From: Clostridiales bacterium
GTDB taxonomy: Bacteria > Bacillota > Clostridia > Saccharofermentanales > DTU023
DNA: 64,000 nucleotides
NCBI GenBank assembly: GCA_028724525.1
Contig: JAQYCV010000044.1
Span: 1-64,000 of the forward strand
Direction: 5' to 3'
Below the pieces are notes generated by a model. That model did no database searches. It saw only the letters and a program-made list of their open reading frames with translations, and was not told the DNA's origin. Each line of letters opens with the position of its first letter. The stretch's first letter is position 1. Shown here in pieces: positions 1 to 8,815 of this stretch. The position numbers and the translations under genes were made by a program.

Positions 1-1202
1 GAATAGATAAAGCTAAAGGCCGAAGAGAATTGAGCTTGCTTGACTAAATCTAGGGTATCCTCAAAGTCCGCATCGCTTTCACCAGGGAAGCCCACCATTA
101 TATCTGTCGTAATAGAGATGCCAGGCCTCACACTGCGAATCGCCTGGACGAGGTCTAAATAACGCTGGCGGTCATAATGGCGGTTCATGGCCCGGAGGAC
201 CTGGTCAGAACCTGACTGGACAGGCAGGTGTACATGATTGGCGATTTCAGGTACCACTTTTAAGGCTGCCAGCATTTCGCCGCCAAAATCCCTGGGATGG
301 GGTGACATGAAGCGGATAGATTGGATTTTGGGGATAGAACTGATCGCCGCCAGCAATTGAGGAAAGCTTTCAACTGCGTCAGCCCCCAATTTACCCGCCC
401 GCAAAGCTTCTAACTTTTGCACTTCTTGCTTGCTATAGGACAGGGGGCTCAGTCCTCTTGGCGCCGCTGTCTGAAGATCAAAACCCCAGGCATTGACATT
501 CTGGCCTAAAAGCATGACTTCAGGAATGCCTTCTGCAGCCACTTCCCGACATTCAGCTAGGATATCTTTCGCCAGCCGTGACCGTTCTCGTTCGCGGGCG
601 GAAGGTACCATGCAATAGGAGCAGAAATTATTACAGCCATACATTATAGAAACCAAGGCCCGGAATTTCCGCTCTCTGATAATAGGCAAGCCTTCTGCGA
701 CTACATTGCTTTTACTGACCGCATTGACTTTCTTTTCGTCGCGTAAGATCGCCAACAAGAGTTCTGGCAGGCGCTGGATATCCTGAGGGCCCATAAGTAA
801 ATTCACAAAGGCAAAAGATTCACGAATTTTGGCGTTCTGCTCAGCTTGAGTTGCTAGGCAACCACATACCACAACTTTAAGACTAGGGCGTTTAGACCTT
901 AAGGCCTTTAGCTCACCCAAATGACCAAAAAGGCGTTGATCGGCATTTTCTCGAATAGAACAGGTATTGATCAAAACCAGGTCTGCATCCTCATAGCCCT
1001 CGCCCTGAGCGAGCCCTAAATCGGCTAAAATACCGCGTATTTTTTCGCTATCGGCCTCATTTTGCTGGCAGCCAAAGGTTTGAATAAAGTAACGTAAAGC
1101 CTGTCCCTGGCTCGTTTCATAATCTTGTAGCCAGAGTCGCATATCGTTTTTATAAACATCTTGAGTCAGATAATTTACTCTTTGAACTTGGTAATTAGAC
1201 AT
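1..1202 (-). CDS. miaB: MiaB, tRNA methylthiotransferase (3' end cut by window edge)
   Basis: Radical-SAM methylthiotransferase that adds a 2-methylthio group to i6A37 of tRNAs reading UNN codons. I translated it from the ATG at 1202. The first ~400 residues are present and the frame runs off the left edge without a stop, so the C-terminal part (TRAM domain) is outside. Visible: the N-terminal UPF0004 domain beginning around FIQTFGCQQNEADSE with its conserved cysteines (TFGCQ, NTCSIRE, CGCLA) for one Fe-S cluster, and the radical-SAM CxxxCxxC as CNNFCSYC. The NTCSIRE signature and overall pattern favour MiaB over the related MtaB and RimO. A ~20-residue extension precedes the domain. The gene is divergent from the chromate-type transporter genes across a 152-bp gap. 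Confidence 0.93.
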   Translation of the reverse strand, partial: MSNYQVQRVNYLTQDVYKNDMRLWLQDYETSQGQALRYFIQTFGCQQNEADSEKIRGILADLGLAQGEGYEDADLVLINTCSIRENADQRLFGHLGELKALRSKRPSLKVVVCGCLATQAEQNAKIRESFAFVNLLMGPQDIQRLPELLLAILRDEKKVNAVSKSNVVAEGLPIIRERKFRALVSIMYGCNNFCSYCMVPSARERERSRLAKDILAECREVAAEGIPEVMLLGQNVNAWGFDLQTAAPRGLSPLSYSKQEVQKLEALRAGKLGADAVESFPQLLAAISSIPKIQSIRFMSPHPRDFGGEMLAALKVVPEIANHVHLPVQSGSDQVLRAMNRHYDRQRYLDLVQAIRSVRPGISITTDIMVGFPGESDADFEDTLDLVKQAQFSSAFSFIY

Positions 1203-1354
1203 ACTTATATTTTAGCACATAGACTAGTTCTGCCCTAGTTGCTTAGGACCTCTCTCTTTACCTAGAGGGCCAAATTGCGTAGGATAAGAGAGCCTTCTGA
1301 CTGATCGAAGGCCAAGTGATATAACGCGTGATTAAGAGATAAGAGGGTCCAATT
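1203..1354. other. Intergenic region between divergent miaB and chrA genes
   Basis: Holds the start regions of two divergent genes. A short inverted repeat, GCCTTC at about 1291 and GAAGGC at about 1306, lies in the 5' leader of the plus-strand transporter. I see no convincing -35/-10 pair and no small gene. Confidence 0.4.
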
Positions 1355-2014
1355 GTGTCGCAACATCAAGAAAAGCAACAGATCAATTCGCACACGCAAG
1401 CCCTAGGGCAAGATTATTCTGATTCAATAGAAGAGGGTAGAAAGCCGGCTGTACCGAAGTCTCTCCGCATCTTCTTTTTATCCTGCCTCAAAATCTCTGC
1501 CTTTACTCTAGGGGGAGGCTATGTAATTGTTCCCTTGCAGAAGCGGCGTTTTAGTGATGAATTAGGCTGGATAGACGAGGAAAAAATCCTGGACCTTGTC
1601 GCCATGGCCCAATCTGCCCCGGGACCGGTGGCAATCAACGCGTCTACCCTCATGGGCTACCAGCTCTTTGGTCTCAAGGGTGCCCTACTAGCAGCCTTAG
1701 CGACTGTGCTCCCTCCTCTAGTTCTTTTATCCTTTATCTCCCTCTTTTACCGGGCTGTGCAGGATAACCCCCTCCTCAGAGCGATTCTCAGAGGCATGCA
1801 AGCCGCCGTTGCCGCCCTCATCGTCTATACTGTCTGGGATTTAGCCTATAAGATATGGCTGAAAAAGAATCCCCTCCAGCTTGTGCTTTTGGCTGTGGCT
1901 CTAGCCCTTGCCCTCTTCACTAATATCAATGTTGTTTTAATTATTCTTCTAGCAGGACTCGTTTCGGTCATTTCCTATTTTCTGACTGCTCGAAACAAGG
2001 AGGATCGGGCATGA
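1355..2014 (+). CDS. Chromate-type (CHR family) transporter, first half-size subunit
   Basis: Half-size CHR-domain membrane protein of 219 aa. Full-length ChrA proteins carry two such domains; in short-chain CHR systems two separate genes supply them and the products are thought to pair. Residues ~1-40 are a hydrophilic extension; the CHR signature FTLGGGYVIVPL and the APGPVAINASTLMGY segment follow, then four or five hydrophobic helices. The start is a GTG at 1355 preceded by GAGGG. The gene overlaps the next by 4 bp (ATGA), so the two are translationally coupled. The family exports chromate in some bacteria, but for many members, including short-chain pairs in anaerobes, the substrate is untested, so chromate should not be assumed. 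Confidence 0.88.
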   Translation: MSQHQEKQQINSHTQALGQDYSDSIEEGRKPAVPKSLRIFFLSCLKISAFTLGGGYVIVPLQKRRFSDELGWIDEEKILDLVAMAQSAPGPVAINASTLMGYQLFGLKGALLAALATVLPPLVLLSFISLFYRAVQDNPLLRAILRGMQAAVAALIVYTVWDLAYKIWLKKNPLQLVLLAVALALALFTNINVVLIILLAGLVSVISYFLTARNKEDRA

Positions 2015-2580
2015 TCTTACTTAAACTGTATTGGGCTTTTTTCCAAGTAGGTCTCTTTGCTTTTGGCGGAGGCTATGCCGCCCTGCCCTTAATAGAAGAG
2101 CAGGTTATTCATATCAATAGCTGGCTCAGCCCTGAAACTTTCTCCGATTTGATCACGATTTCGCAAATGACTCCAGGGCCCATCGCAATCAACGCCGCCA
2201 CTTTTGTGGGCACTCAAGTCGCTGGCCTAGCCGGGGCTATTGTAGCCACCGTGGCTAATGTGACCCCCTGTATCCTAATTGTTCTCCTCCTCTCCACCCT
2301 CTATCAAAAGTATGCCCAATTGCCACTCATGCAGCAGCTTCTCCAGGGCTTGAGGCCTGCAGTGGTTGCCCTCATCGCCTCCGCAGCCTGGTCGCTCACC
2401 CGGGAGGCCTTGCTATCCTCACAGGGGAGCCTGTCAGTTGGGGGAATCAATCTCTTTTCTCTGGCAATCTTTCTCCTGTCATTTGCAGGCTACTTCAAAT
2501 TTAAAAAGCTAGACCCTGTGCTCATCATGTTAGTCATGGGAGCGGTCGGTGGACTAGCTTTTTATGTCTTTAAATTTTAG
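2011..2580 (+). CDS. Chromate-type (CHR family) transporter, second half-size subunit
   Basis: Second half-size CHR protein, 189 aa, starting at the ATG that overlaps the stop of the first subunit. It carries the family signatures FAFGGGYAALPLIEE and MTPGPIAINAATFVG near the N-terminus, followed by hydrophobic helices across the rest of the chain. It is clearly a paralogue of the preceding gene, and the pair is expected to form one transporter with antiparallel halves. It ends 20 bp before the convergent transglutaminase gene, with no strong terminator between. Substrate unknown from sequence. Confidence 0.88.
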   Translation: MILLKLYWAFFQVGLFAFGGGYAALPLIEEQVIHINSWLSPETFSDLITISQMTPGPIAINAATFVGTQVAGLAGAIVATVANVTPCILIVLLLSTLYQKYAQLPLMQQLLQGLRPAVVALIASAAWSLTREALLSSQGSLSVGGINLFSLAIFLLSFAGYFKFKKLDPVLIMLVMGAVGGLAFYVFKF

Positions 2581-2600
2581 AAATTCTCTTTTATACCAGG

Positions 2601-5033
2601 CTAGAAGCGCGCTGTAGCAGCTGGCCAGAGATAGCGTTTAAAGAACCATTGAGACTTTTTCAAACGCTTTTTCAGCTCTAATTCCAGGCCTTGGTAATAG
2701 CTAAAAATCTGATATAAGTCGTCAGTAGATAAAGCTTCTTCTCCATAAAAAGAACGTTCTAAGACCAAATATACCGGGTAGTTACTCATACCTGGAATAG
2801 GGATGTCTTGATCCAGCTTGGCAAACTTCTGCTGCAAGGTTTGGTTGACCTGCCAGGAATAGCCAGCAAGGGAGTACATAAACTTAATATCCTCCCAAAG
2901 TTGTGGCAAGACCGCGTTTTGGCCCTTATTTGCTACTTGGTCCAATAAATATTGGGGATCCTGCCGCCTTGCCCAATAAGTCTTCGCTCGCTTAAGAAGG
3001 AAGAAGACAGCCAGGCCAAGAGCCAAGAGGAGTCCTAAAATGGCTAGCAGACTTTTTAACCAAGGGGGGCTGGCCTGCTCTTGCTGAATAGGCGGGGTCT
3101 GATCTGGCTGACTGGGCTGGGTGGGTGGTGGCGTAGCTTGAGGCGCCGGAGTCGTCATTTCTTCTGTTGACTTAGTCTGACTTTCGCTTTCTGTGGGCTT
3201 GGTCGGTTCAGACGCTTCTGGCTCTTGATCCCTATCCCCTTCCTGATTAGTAAAGCCCTGAAGGATATCTGCGGGCGTAGCATCAAAGGGATACCAACCC
3301 AGCTTATTAAATTTCACTTCTACCCAGGCATGGGCTGCATCCGAAAGGACATCTCGCTGGTAACCCCCATCAGTAGATCCCAGATATGCTTGGGGATCTA
3401 CACCCGGGACTAAAAAGCCCTCAACATAATGTGTTTCCAGGCCTAATTCCCGGCCAAGCAAGGCCAAGGCCGTAGCGAAATAAGTACAATAGCCTTCCTT
3501 ATCACGTAGGAAATTAGCCAAAAAGTCTTCATTAGGCACCGGGTAGGCCACATCAAGACTATAATTATAATTTTCTTGTAAATGGTCAGCTAGGCGCTGA
3601 AAAGCTCCTAGGACAGCCTCCTGCCCCTGGTAGTCTTGTCCATACAAAATGTCATAAAGAACGGGGTCATAGGTCTCCGCTAAATCTCGATAATTTTGAG
3701 ACTTGGCTTGCAAGCTCAGACTCAATTTTCCATCCTTGATGGCTTGATGGAGGAGGGAAAATTTAGCCTTGTTCGACAGCTCACGAGGTAACCAGCCCTG
3801 AACAGTATAGGGAGATTGAATCTCATGACTGGCATAGATCTGTCCGCTCTGGTTGTAATAGTAAATTTGCTCGGGGTTATTCTCTTCGTTAATTTGCTGA
3901 GGCCGGCCACCATTAAAGATGACCTGAACAGGCAATTGCCGGGGTTGAATACGGACCTCTGCCTGATAATAGAGCTGGTTAAAGATTTCTTGAGCAGAAC
4001 CCTGAACGCTGGGATAAGAAAAGACTTCAGCCTGATTACCATGTGTGCTGAGATTGTCAAAAATATAGTTAGGGTCCATCTCTTGACCCAACCAAGCTGC
4101 ACCTGTGTAGGCTTCAGCCAAGGCACCGCGGAGCCGTAAGACACCCGGAGGTCCAGTCACTTGCATATAGAGTTCATGCTGAAGTTGCAAGGGGCCTCCT
4201 AAGTTTTGATTCATGGGATAATAGCCCGCATCTCGCAGACTAAATTCATAATAATTAACGATTTCCGGTGCCTGCATCCTCTTTTGCATTTGGCGGATGC
4301 GGTCTGCTAAATCTTTATTTTGAAAAAAGTCCTGAGGTAGGAAGCTTTGTACTAAAAAAGTCAGAATTAATATGCTACTCCCCATCCATAAGGGAAGATT
4401 AGGACGAAATTGTTTTTTATCTTGGAGTTTGCCTTCTCTGACAAAAACAAAAATAAGAGAAGCCAGGCAGGCAAGAAGAGCTATTACATAGGTTGCATCA
4501 TTCGCAAGATCAGCGTTAGCACCAAAAAATGGTAAGAGCAAGAAAAAACCCAAGACTAAAGGCAAAGGCCGTTTAATGATAAAAAGCAGAGCCAATAAGC
4601 AAGCTATTAGGGCAACATAGACTGGATAATGATTGGGTTGCACGGCTTGGGCTTGGGTAGCCTCAAAACTCCATAGAGCCGCATTTCTTCCCGCTAAAAA
4701 AAGCTGGGTTAAGCTAGCTCTGATCACTTCTAGAAAAGGACTAGACCATAAAAAGGAGGCCAGACCCAGTCCGCCAGCTATCAAAAAAGCAATTAAGCTC
4801 ACGAGGGGCATCAAGGTTAAAATATAGCCCCCTGCAAGCAAGCCAAGATGGAGAATGAAATTTGGGCCCCAGGCAAAGTCTAAACGGAGATTGTGAACAC
4901 AGACATAGGACCAGGTCAAAGAAAAAAGTAGAGCAAAAGGCAAGGACCATAGAAAATCCTTCAGCTGGCCAGCAAGCTTATCTCCAAAACCTGCTTGCCT
5001 ATCTTGACTCGTACGCTTCACCAAAAGCTTCAT
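2601..5033 (-). CDS. Membrane-anchored transglutaminase-like protein
   Basis: Large membrane protein (810 aa from the ATG at 5033) of the transglutaminase-like superfamily. The first ~200 residues hold several transmembrane helices, with a further one at ~235-255. A long extracellular region follows, with the papain-like catalytic core: Cys in EGYCTYFATA, His in AHAWVEV and Asp in YPFDATP. After a Pro/Thr/Gln-rich linker comes another transmembrane helix (LLAILGLLLALGLAVFFLL) and a C-terminal cytoplasmic domain. I chose 5033 because GGGAGGG lies just upstream and it overlaps the DUF58 stop by 4 bp; a longer in-frame start at 5129 would lie inside DUF58. With MoxR and DUF58 it forms the common MoxR/DUF58/TGase set, whose role is envelope-related but not settled. 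Confidence 0.88.
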   Translation of the reverse strand: MKLLVKRTSQDRQAGFGDKLAGQLKDFLWSLPFALLFSLTWSYVCVHNLRLDFAWGPNFILHLGLLAGGYILTLMPLVSLIAFLIAGGLGLASFLWSSPFLEVIRASLTQLFLAGRNAALWSFEATQAQAVQPNHYPVYVALIACLLALLFIIKRPLPLVLGFFLLLPFFGANADLANDATYVIALLACLASLIFVFVREGKLQDKKQFRPNLPLWMGSSILILTFLVQSFLPQDFFQNKDLADRIRQMQKRMQAPEIVNYYEFSLRDAGYYPMNQNLGGPLQLQHELYMQVTGPPGVLRLRGALAEAYTGAAWLGQEMDPNYIFDNLSTHGNQAEVFSYPSVQGSAQEIFNQLYYQAEVRIQPRQLPVQVIFNGGRPQQINEENNPEQIYYYNQSGQIYASHEIQSPYTVQGWLPRELSNKAKFSLLHQAIKDGKLSLSLQAKSQNYRDLAETYDPVLYDILYGQDYQGQEAVLGAFQRLADHLQENYNYSLDVAYPVPNEDFLANFLRDKEGYCTYFATALALLGRELGLETHYVEGFLVPGVDPQAYLGSTDGGYQRDVLSDAAHAWVEVKFNKLGWYPFDATPADILQGFTNQEGDRDQEPEASEPTKPTESESQTKSTEEMTTPAPQATPPPTQPSQPDQTPPIQQEQASPPWLKSLLAILGLLLALGLAVFFLLKRAKTYWARRQDPQYLLDQVANKGQNAVLPQLWEDIKFMYSLAGYSWQVNQTLQQKFAKLDQDIPIPGMSNYPVYLVLERSFYGEEALSTDDLYQIFSYYQGLELELKKRLKKSQWFFKRYLWPAATARF

Positions 5034-6244
5034 CGTAATTCCCTCCCCTGGGCCTGGAGGATGCCAGGGAAACGCGACAAGGTCACCTTGACACCAGCTG
5101 CGGATAAATCCTCGATCCAGGCTTTCCAAGCCTTAGGTGGAGTCGGCCCGGGATAAATCAGGCGTAGTAAAATGCCTTGGGCCTGTGCAGAAAGTACCAG
5201 CAAGGAAGTTGTGAGCTCTTGACTCAGCATATAACAAAAAATCAAATAAAAGCGCGCACCAGGAATAGCTGCTTCTTCGCTGACTTGTTGGGCCAAGCTG
5301 ATGGGTTGCCTATAAGGCAGGCTGGCTAAACTCCAGCGCAAAGAATCATATAAATCAAGGCTGTCAGCCTTGTGTTCATCAGCCCAGGGTCTGCGATAGC
5401 GCATAAGCAAACTGAAGTCTTGACTTAAAAAAGATTGCGCTGCTTCTGAGACTTGATCTAAGACCAGATCCCTCACATTAAGTTTATCCTCAGACATGGC
5501 TTGACTGGGATCCAGATCCGGTAATTGAAAAAGAAAGTAAAGTTCGTTCTCATCCGCTTTCTCGTATTGACGAACCATCCAATCCTGCATACGAGCCGAT
5601 ACTTTCCAGTGGACATCCCGCATGCGGTCGCCTTCCCGCATAGGTCTGACCAATTCAATCTCATCTAAATCAAAATCAGATTTCTGAGAAATCGCCTCAC
5701 CTGTTTCCAGATAGGCCTTGCTCTCATCTTTATCTAAAATAGAGATGAGAGATCTGGGAAGGACTAAGACTTCTGGGAAGTCTTCGGCCTGGAAACTTAC
5801 CAGCTTCAGGGCAAAAAATCCGCAGGGATCGATGAGACTGAGAGCAAAAGCATATGGTTTCAATGGCCCGGTATGGGGCGCATTCATTTCAATAACCAAA
5901 TCTAAAAATTCTCGTGGCTTCAAAGGAAAAGGTCTCAGATATTCCGGCACACTTCCTGCCTGATCACTATAAACACCCTGGATATAGTGTTTTTGCCAGA
6001 CACTGCGGGAGGACATACGAATCTGCCATGAAGCCACGCTAGCTCTTTCCACCTGGTCAGCCAAACTCTCTAGCTTGAGCTGAATCCGTGACCGGTGCCA
6101 AAAAGCAGCCAACAAAGACCCTACTGGCAGAAGCAATAGAAAGACAAAGAGCGTATTAGACCAAACCCAATTGCCAAAATGGCCGAGAAACCAGGCGGAT
6201 AGGCAGAAGAGCAAATAATAGAAGAAGCGAGGTCTTATACTCAT
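5030..6244 (-). CDS. DUF58-domain membrane protein
   Basis: 404-aa protein with two N-terminal transmembrane helices (residues ~8-45), then a region holding the DUF58 signature around YRPGDRMRDVHWK-like sequence, here MREGDRMRDVHWKVSARM with the conserved W and K. DUF58 proteins often have a vWA-like fold and are encoded next to MoxR AAA ATPases. The start at 6244 overlaps the moxR stop by 4 bp, and the stop overlaps the transglutaminase start by 4 bp, so the three are probably translationally coupled. The molecular function is not established for the family. Confidence 0.85.
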   Translation of the reverse strand: MSIRPRFFYYLLFCLSAWFLGHFGNWVWSNTLFVFLLLLPVGSLLAAFWHRSRIQLKLESLADQVERASVASWQIRMSSRSVWQKHYIQGVYSDQAGSVPEYLRPFPLKPREFLDLVIEMNAPHTGPLKPYAFALSLIDPCGFFALKLVSFQAEDFPEVLVLPRSLISILDKDESKAYLETGEAISQKSDFDLDEIELVRPMREGDRMRDVHWKVSARMQDWMVRQYEKADENELYFLFQLPDLDPSQAMSEDKLNVRDLVLDQVSEAAQSFLSQDFSLLMRYRRPWADEHKADSLDLYDSLRWSLASLPYRQPISLAQQVSEEAAIPGARFYLIFCYMLSQELTTSLLVLSAQAQGILLRLIYPGPTPPKAWKAWIEDLSAAGVKVTLSRFPGILQAQGRELR

Positions 6245-7191
6245 GATTCGGGCACTGGCGTCCTATCCAGAACTTCTCTTACAACATCCTCAGCACGAAT
6301 GTTCTTTAGCCGGCTCTCAGGCCGCATAGAAATACGGTGGGAAAAAACAGATGACGCAATCATTTGTACGTCATCGGGGCGGACGAAAGCCCGGCCTCTC
6401 AAGAGGGCCCTAGCCTTGGCTGCCTGCATCAGCATGCGGGAGGCCCGGGGACTAGCCCCCAGTTTTACAGCCGGATGCTGACGGGTAGCGGCGGTCAAGC
6501 TGGCAATGTAATAACGGACAGATTCTGAACAATGAACCATTCTGGCCTGTTCGCGCATCCAAATTACCTCTTGGGCTCCTGCGACAGGTCTTAGGCGGTC
6601 CAGGGGATCCGCTTCATCATACAGGCGAAGAATCTGTACTTCTTCATCAAGATTAGGATAGCCTAGATTAATTTTCAGCATAAAACGGTCCAGCTGCGCT
6701 TCGGGCAAAGGATAGGTCCCCAAATGCTCAATGGGGTTCTGAGTAGCTAAGACCATAAAAGGCTGGGGCAGACGATACGTGACACCATCTACTGTGACTT
6801 GGCCTTCCTGCATGACTTCCAAGAGAGCCGACTGGGTTTTCGGAGAGGTACGGTTAATCTCATCCGCTAAGACCATCTGACTCATGACTGATCCAGGTTG
6901 GAATTCAAACTCGTTTGTTTTACGGTTAAAGAGATTGAAGCCGGTAACATCTGAGGGCATCAGGTCAGGGGTAAACTGAATCCGTTTAAAACTCAGGCTG
7001 AGCGACTTGGCCAAACTAGAAACGAGTGTTGTTTTGCCAATCCCTGGAACATCTTCAATCAGGACGTGTCCGCCCGCTGCTAAGGCTATCAGAAGCTGTT
7101 CAATCACAGGTCCTTTACCAATCATCACCTGGCTGAGACTATCCTCAATTTGTGCACTCAGTTGTTTAAAACCAGCTGCGTTAGCTTTCAT
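6241..7191 (-). CDS. MoxR-family AAA+ ATPase
   Basis: 316-aa AAA+ ATPase of the MoxR family, which act as chaperone-like ATPases, often maturing or activating vWA-domain partners. Walker A is DVPGIGKTTLV (residues ~45-57), Walker B is MVLADEINR, and the sensor region is MVLATQNPIEHLGTYPLPEAQLDRF. Length is normal for the family. A good Shine-Dalgarno (AAGGAAG) lies 8 bases before the ATG at 7191. The gene overlaps the upstream membrane-anchored protein by 11 bp and the downstream DUF58 gene by 4 bp, consistent with one polycistronic message. Confidence 0.95.
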   Translation of the reverse strand: MKANAAGFKQLSAQIEDSLSQVMIGKGPVIEQLLIALAAGGHVLIEDVPGIGKTTLVSSLAKSLSLSFKRIQFTPDLMPSDVTGFNLFNRKTNEFEFQPGSVMSQMVLADEINRTSPKTQSALLEVMQEGQVTVDGVTYRLPQPFMVLATQNPIEHLGTYPLPEAQLDRFMLKINLGYPNLDEEVQILRLYDEADPLDRLRPVAGAQEVIWMREQARMVHCSESVRYYIASLTAATRQHPAVKLGASPRASRMLMQAAKARALLRGRAFVRPDDVQMIASSVFSHRISMRPESRLKNIRAEDVVREVLDRTPVPES

Positions 7192-7951
7192 AGTAATCTT
7201 CCTTATCTACATGTGCAGGTTTATCTAAATCTGCTTTCTTGAGTATGTGCCGGCTCTTAGTAGAGCCAGGACCTAGCGATACTGTCTGGTCTCCTGCCTG
7301 GTCCGAGAGACTTGCGGCCTTCTGTAGGTCTAGCTCCAAAGCTAGTTCTGCCAGAAGATCGTCCGGTTTACACAGCAAAGACAGCAAGGGCTCTTGAGCC
7401 AAGAGCTCGCGAGATCTAGTAGCCCAGAGTGGGCGAAAGATCAGCATTCTTGTTCCCTGTTCCTCCCCCACTTCAAGCAAGAGGAGACCATTCCAGGCTT
7501 GATTGGCCACGGGTTGCAAGGCACAGAGCAAGTGATAGGCCTTACTGAGGCTTGCTTGCGGCATCTGGTCTAGCAATCTTTGCAATTGATGGATAAAGCT
7601 TTTGACTTGCTGTTTATGAAGATCAAGAATACGGTCTATGTGCTGAATTGGCAAGCTTTCTTGGTAGTTTTCCGCCAGAAGGACTAATTGATCATGCCCG
7701 TCGAGGGCCAGAAAACAATTTTGACCTTGTAGCAAATCTGCTCCACCCACATGGGCAAAGGGCCTGAGACTGGTAAAGGAGTGAGTTCTTTTTAAAGCCT
7801 CAGCCTGCCGGCTTAAAGTCAGGACCTGCATAAATTCATAGGCAAAGTAAAATAGCCCAAAGAGTGCACAGATTAAGCAAAGTAGGGGCTTGATACTACC
7901 TAGAATATACAGGAGTAGAGCTAAGATGCATAAGAGCAAAGACCAAATCAT
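7181..7951 (-). CDS. Membrane-anchored protein of unknown function, upstream of moxR
   Basis: 256-aa protein I do not recognise. It has a strongly hydrophobic N-terminus (two hydrophobic segments within residues 1-43), a hydrophilic, Gln/Leu-rich and probably helical middle (~60-140), and a charged C-terminal tail rich in Lys/Asp/His. It starts 6 bp after pyrE ends and overlaps moxR by 11 bp, so it links the pyrimidine genes to the MoxR/DUF58/transglutaminase genes. By position it may be an accessory subunit of the MoxR set; this is inference from context only. Confidence 0.6.
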   Translation of the reverse strand: MIWSLLLCILALLLYILGSIKPLLCLICALFGLFYFAYEFMQVLTLSRQAEALKRTHSFTSLRPFAHVGGADLLQGQNCFLALDGHDQLVLLAENYQESLPIQHIDRILDLHKQQVKSFIHQLQRLLDQMPQASLSKAYHLLCALQPVANQAWNGLLLLEVGEEQGTRMLIFRPLWATRSRELLAQEPLLSLLCKPDDLLAELALELDLQKAASLSDQAGDQTVSLGPGSTKSRHILKKADLDKPAHVDKEDYYES

Positions 7952-7957
7952 AGTCGC

Positions 7958-8815
7958 TTAATCTATCTTCAAGTCCAATTCTTTAAAGCGGGCTACACGC
8001 TCAGCGGTTTTCGCATCTTTCTGGGCCTCCGCTTCCAAAAAACCAGGATGATCTTGCAAGAAGGCCTGCATATAGTGGTCAGGATCAGTGAAAAAACGAA
8101 GGAGCTGGGCTTTTTGCCCGCTATCAATTTGCCCTAGAGCCTCCGCTTGGTCGAAGAAATCCGGGCTAAGGGTTAAGAGGCTGTGCAAGTTAATCGCCTG
8201 TTCCGCTAAAAGCTCTTTCCCGCCTTGGTGGCGGTCTACCACACAGAGACTATCCGTAATGTTAGCGCCTACATAATCTAAAGCAGGTAGCCAGGATCGG
8301 AAATATGAAGAAGCCGAAGTGACCAAGTCCGCTACATGCAAAACCTTTTTCCCCGCCAATTCATCTTGCTTAAGTTCGCGCGAAGATTTAAAGCCTGGGC
8401 TGGAATAATAGACAGAGCCATCTTTCAAGATAGCCAAATGTTCTAAACCAAGCTTCTCCGCCAGGGCAAAGGAGAAAAAGAAATCTCTGCGGGCCCCTCC
8501 GGAAATCAGGTCAAAATCTAAGGATTCAGTAGCTGCAGCTAAAGAGTCAATAGTATCTCTGTAACACGGATTCAAGTGGGCTTGACGGTCACAAGCGACC
8601 CCAATCATACGTGCTAACCCCAAAGGGTAATTTAAGCTATAGTCGATACTCGCCAAGAGTTGCTTGGCCTCATCTTCTGATCCAAAAAGAAAATGTGTGT
8701 TGACATAATAGGGACCAAACTTACCGGACGTATACCAAAAGGCTTGGTCAGCGGGACTTACGCGGAAGGCTTGGGTTTCAAAAAGATAACGAAGGATTTG
8801 GGGCTGAGCTTGCAT
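7958..8815 (-). CDS. pyrE: Orotate phosphoribosyltransferase (long form)
   Basis: Converts orotate and PRPP to OMP, the fifth step of UMP synthesis. The phosphoribosyltransferase fold is recognisable from ISGGARRDFFFSFALAEKLG, the KDG lysine region and the PRPP-binding loop VLHVADLVTSASSYF, which corresponds to the usual VVDDVITTG-type motif but is noticeably divergent. At 285 aa it is longer than the usual ~190-230 aa, with an extra C-terminal ~70 residues. The ATG at 8815 is preceded by GGAG. Context (pyrC, pyrF, pyrK and pyrD immediately upstream) makes the assignment firm even though the PRPP loop is atypical. A 128-bp gap with a possible promoter and leader hairpin separates it from pyrD. 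Confidence 0.85.
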   Translation of the reverse strand: MQAQPQILRYLFETQAFRVSPADQAFWYTSGKFGPYYVNTHFLFGSEDEAKQLLASIDYSLNYPLGLARMIGVACDRQAHLNPCYRDTIDSLAAATESLDFDLISGGARRDFFFSFALAEKLGLEHLAILKDGSVYYSSPGFKSSRELKQDELAGKKVLHVADLVTSASSYFRSWLPALDYVGANITDSLCVVDRHQGGKELLAEQAINLHSLLTLSPDFFDQAEALGQIDSGQKAQLLRFFTDPDHYMQAFLQDHPGFLEAEAQKDAKTAERVARFKELDLKID

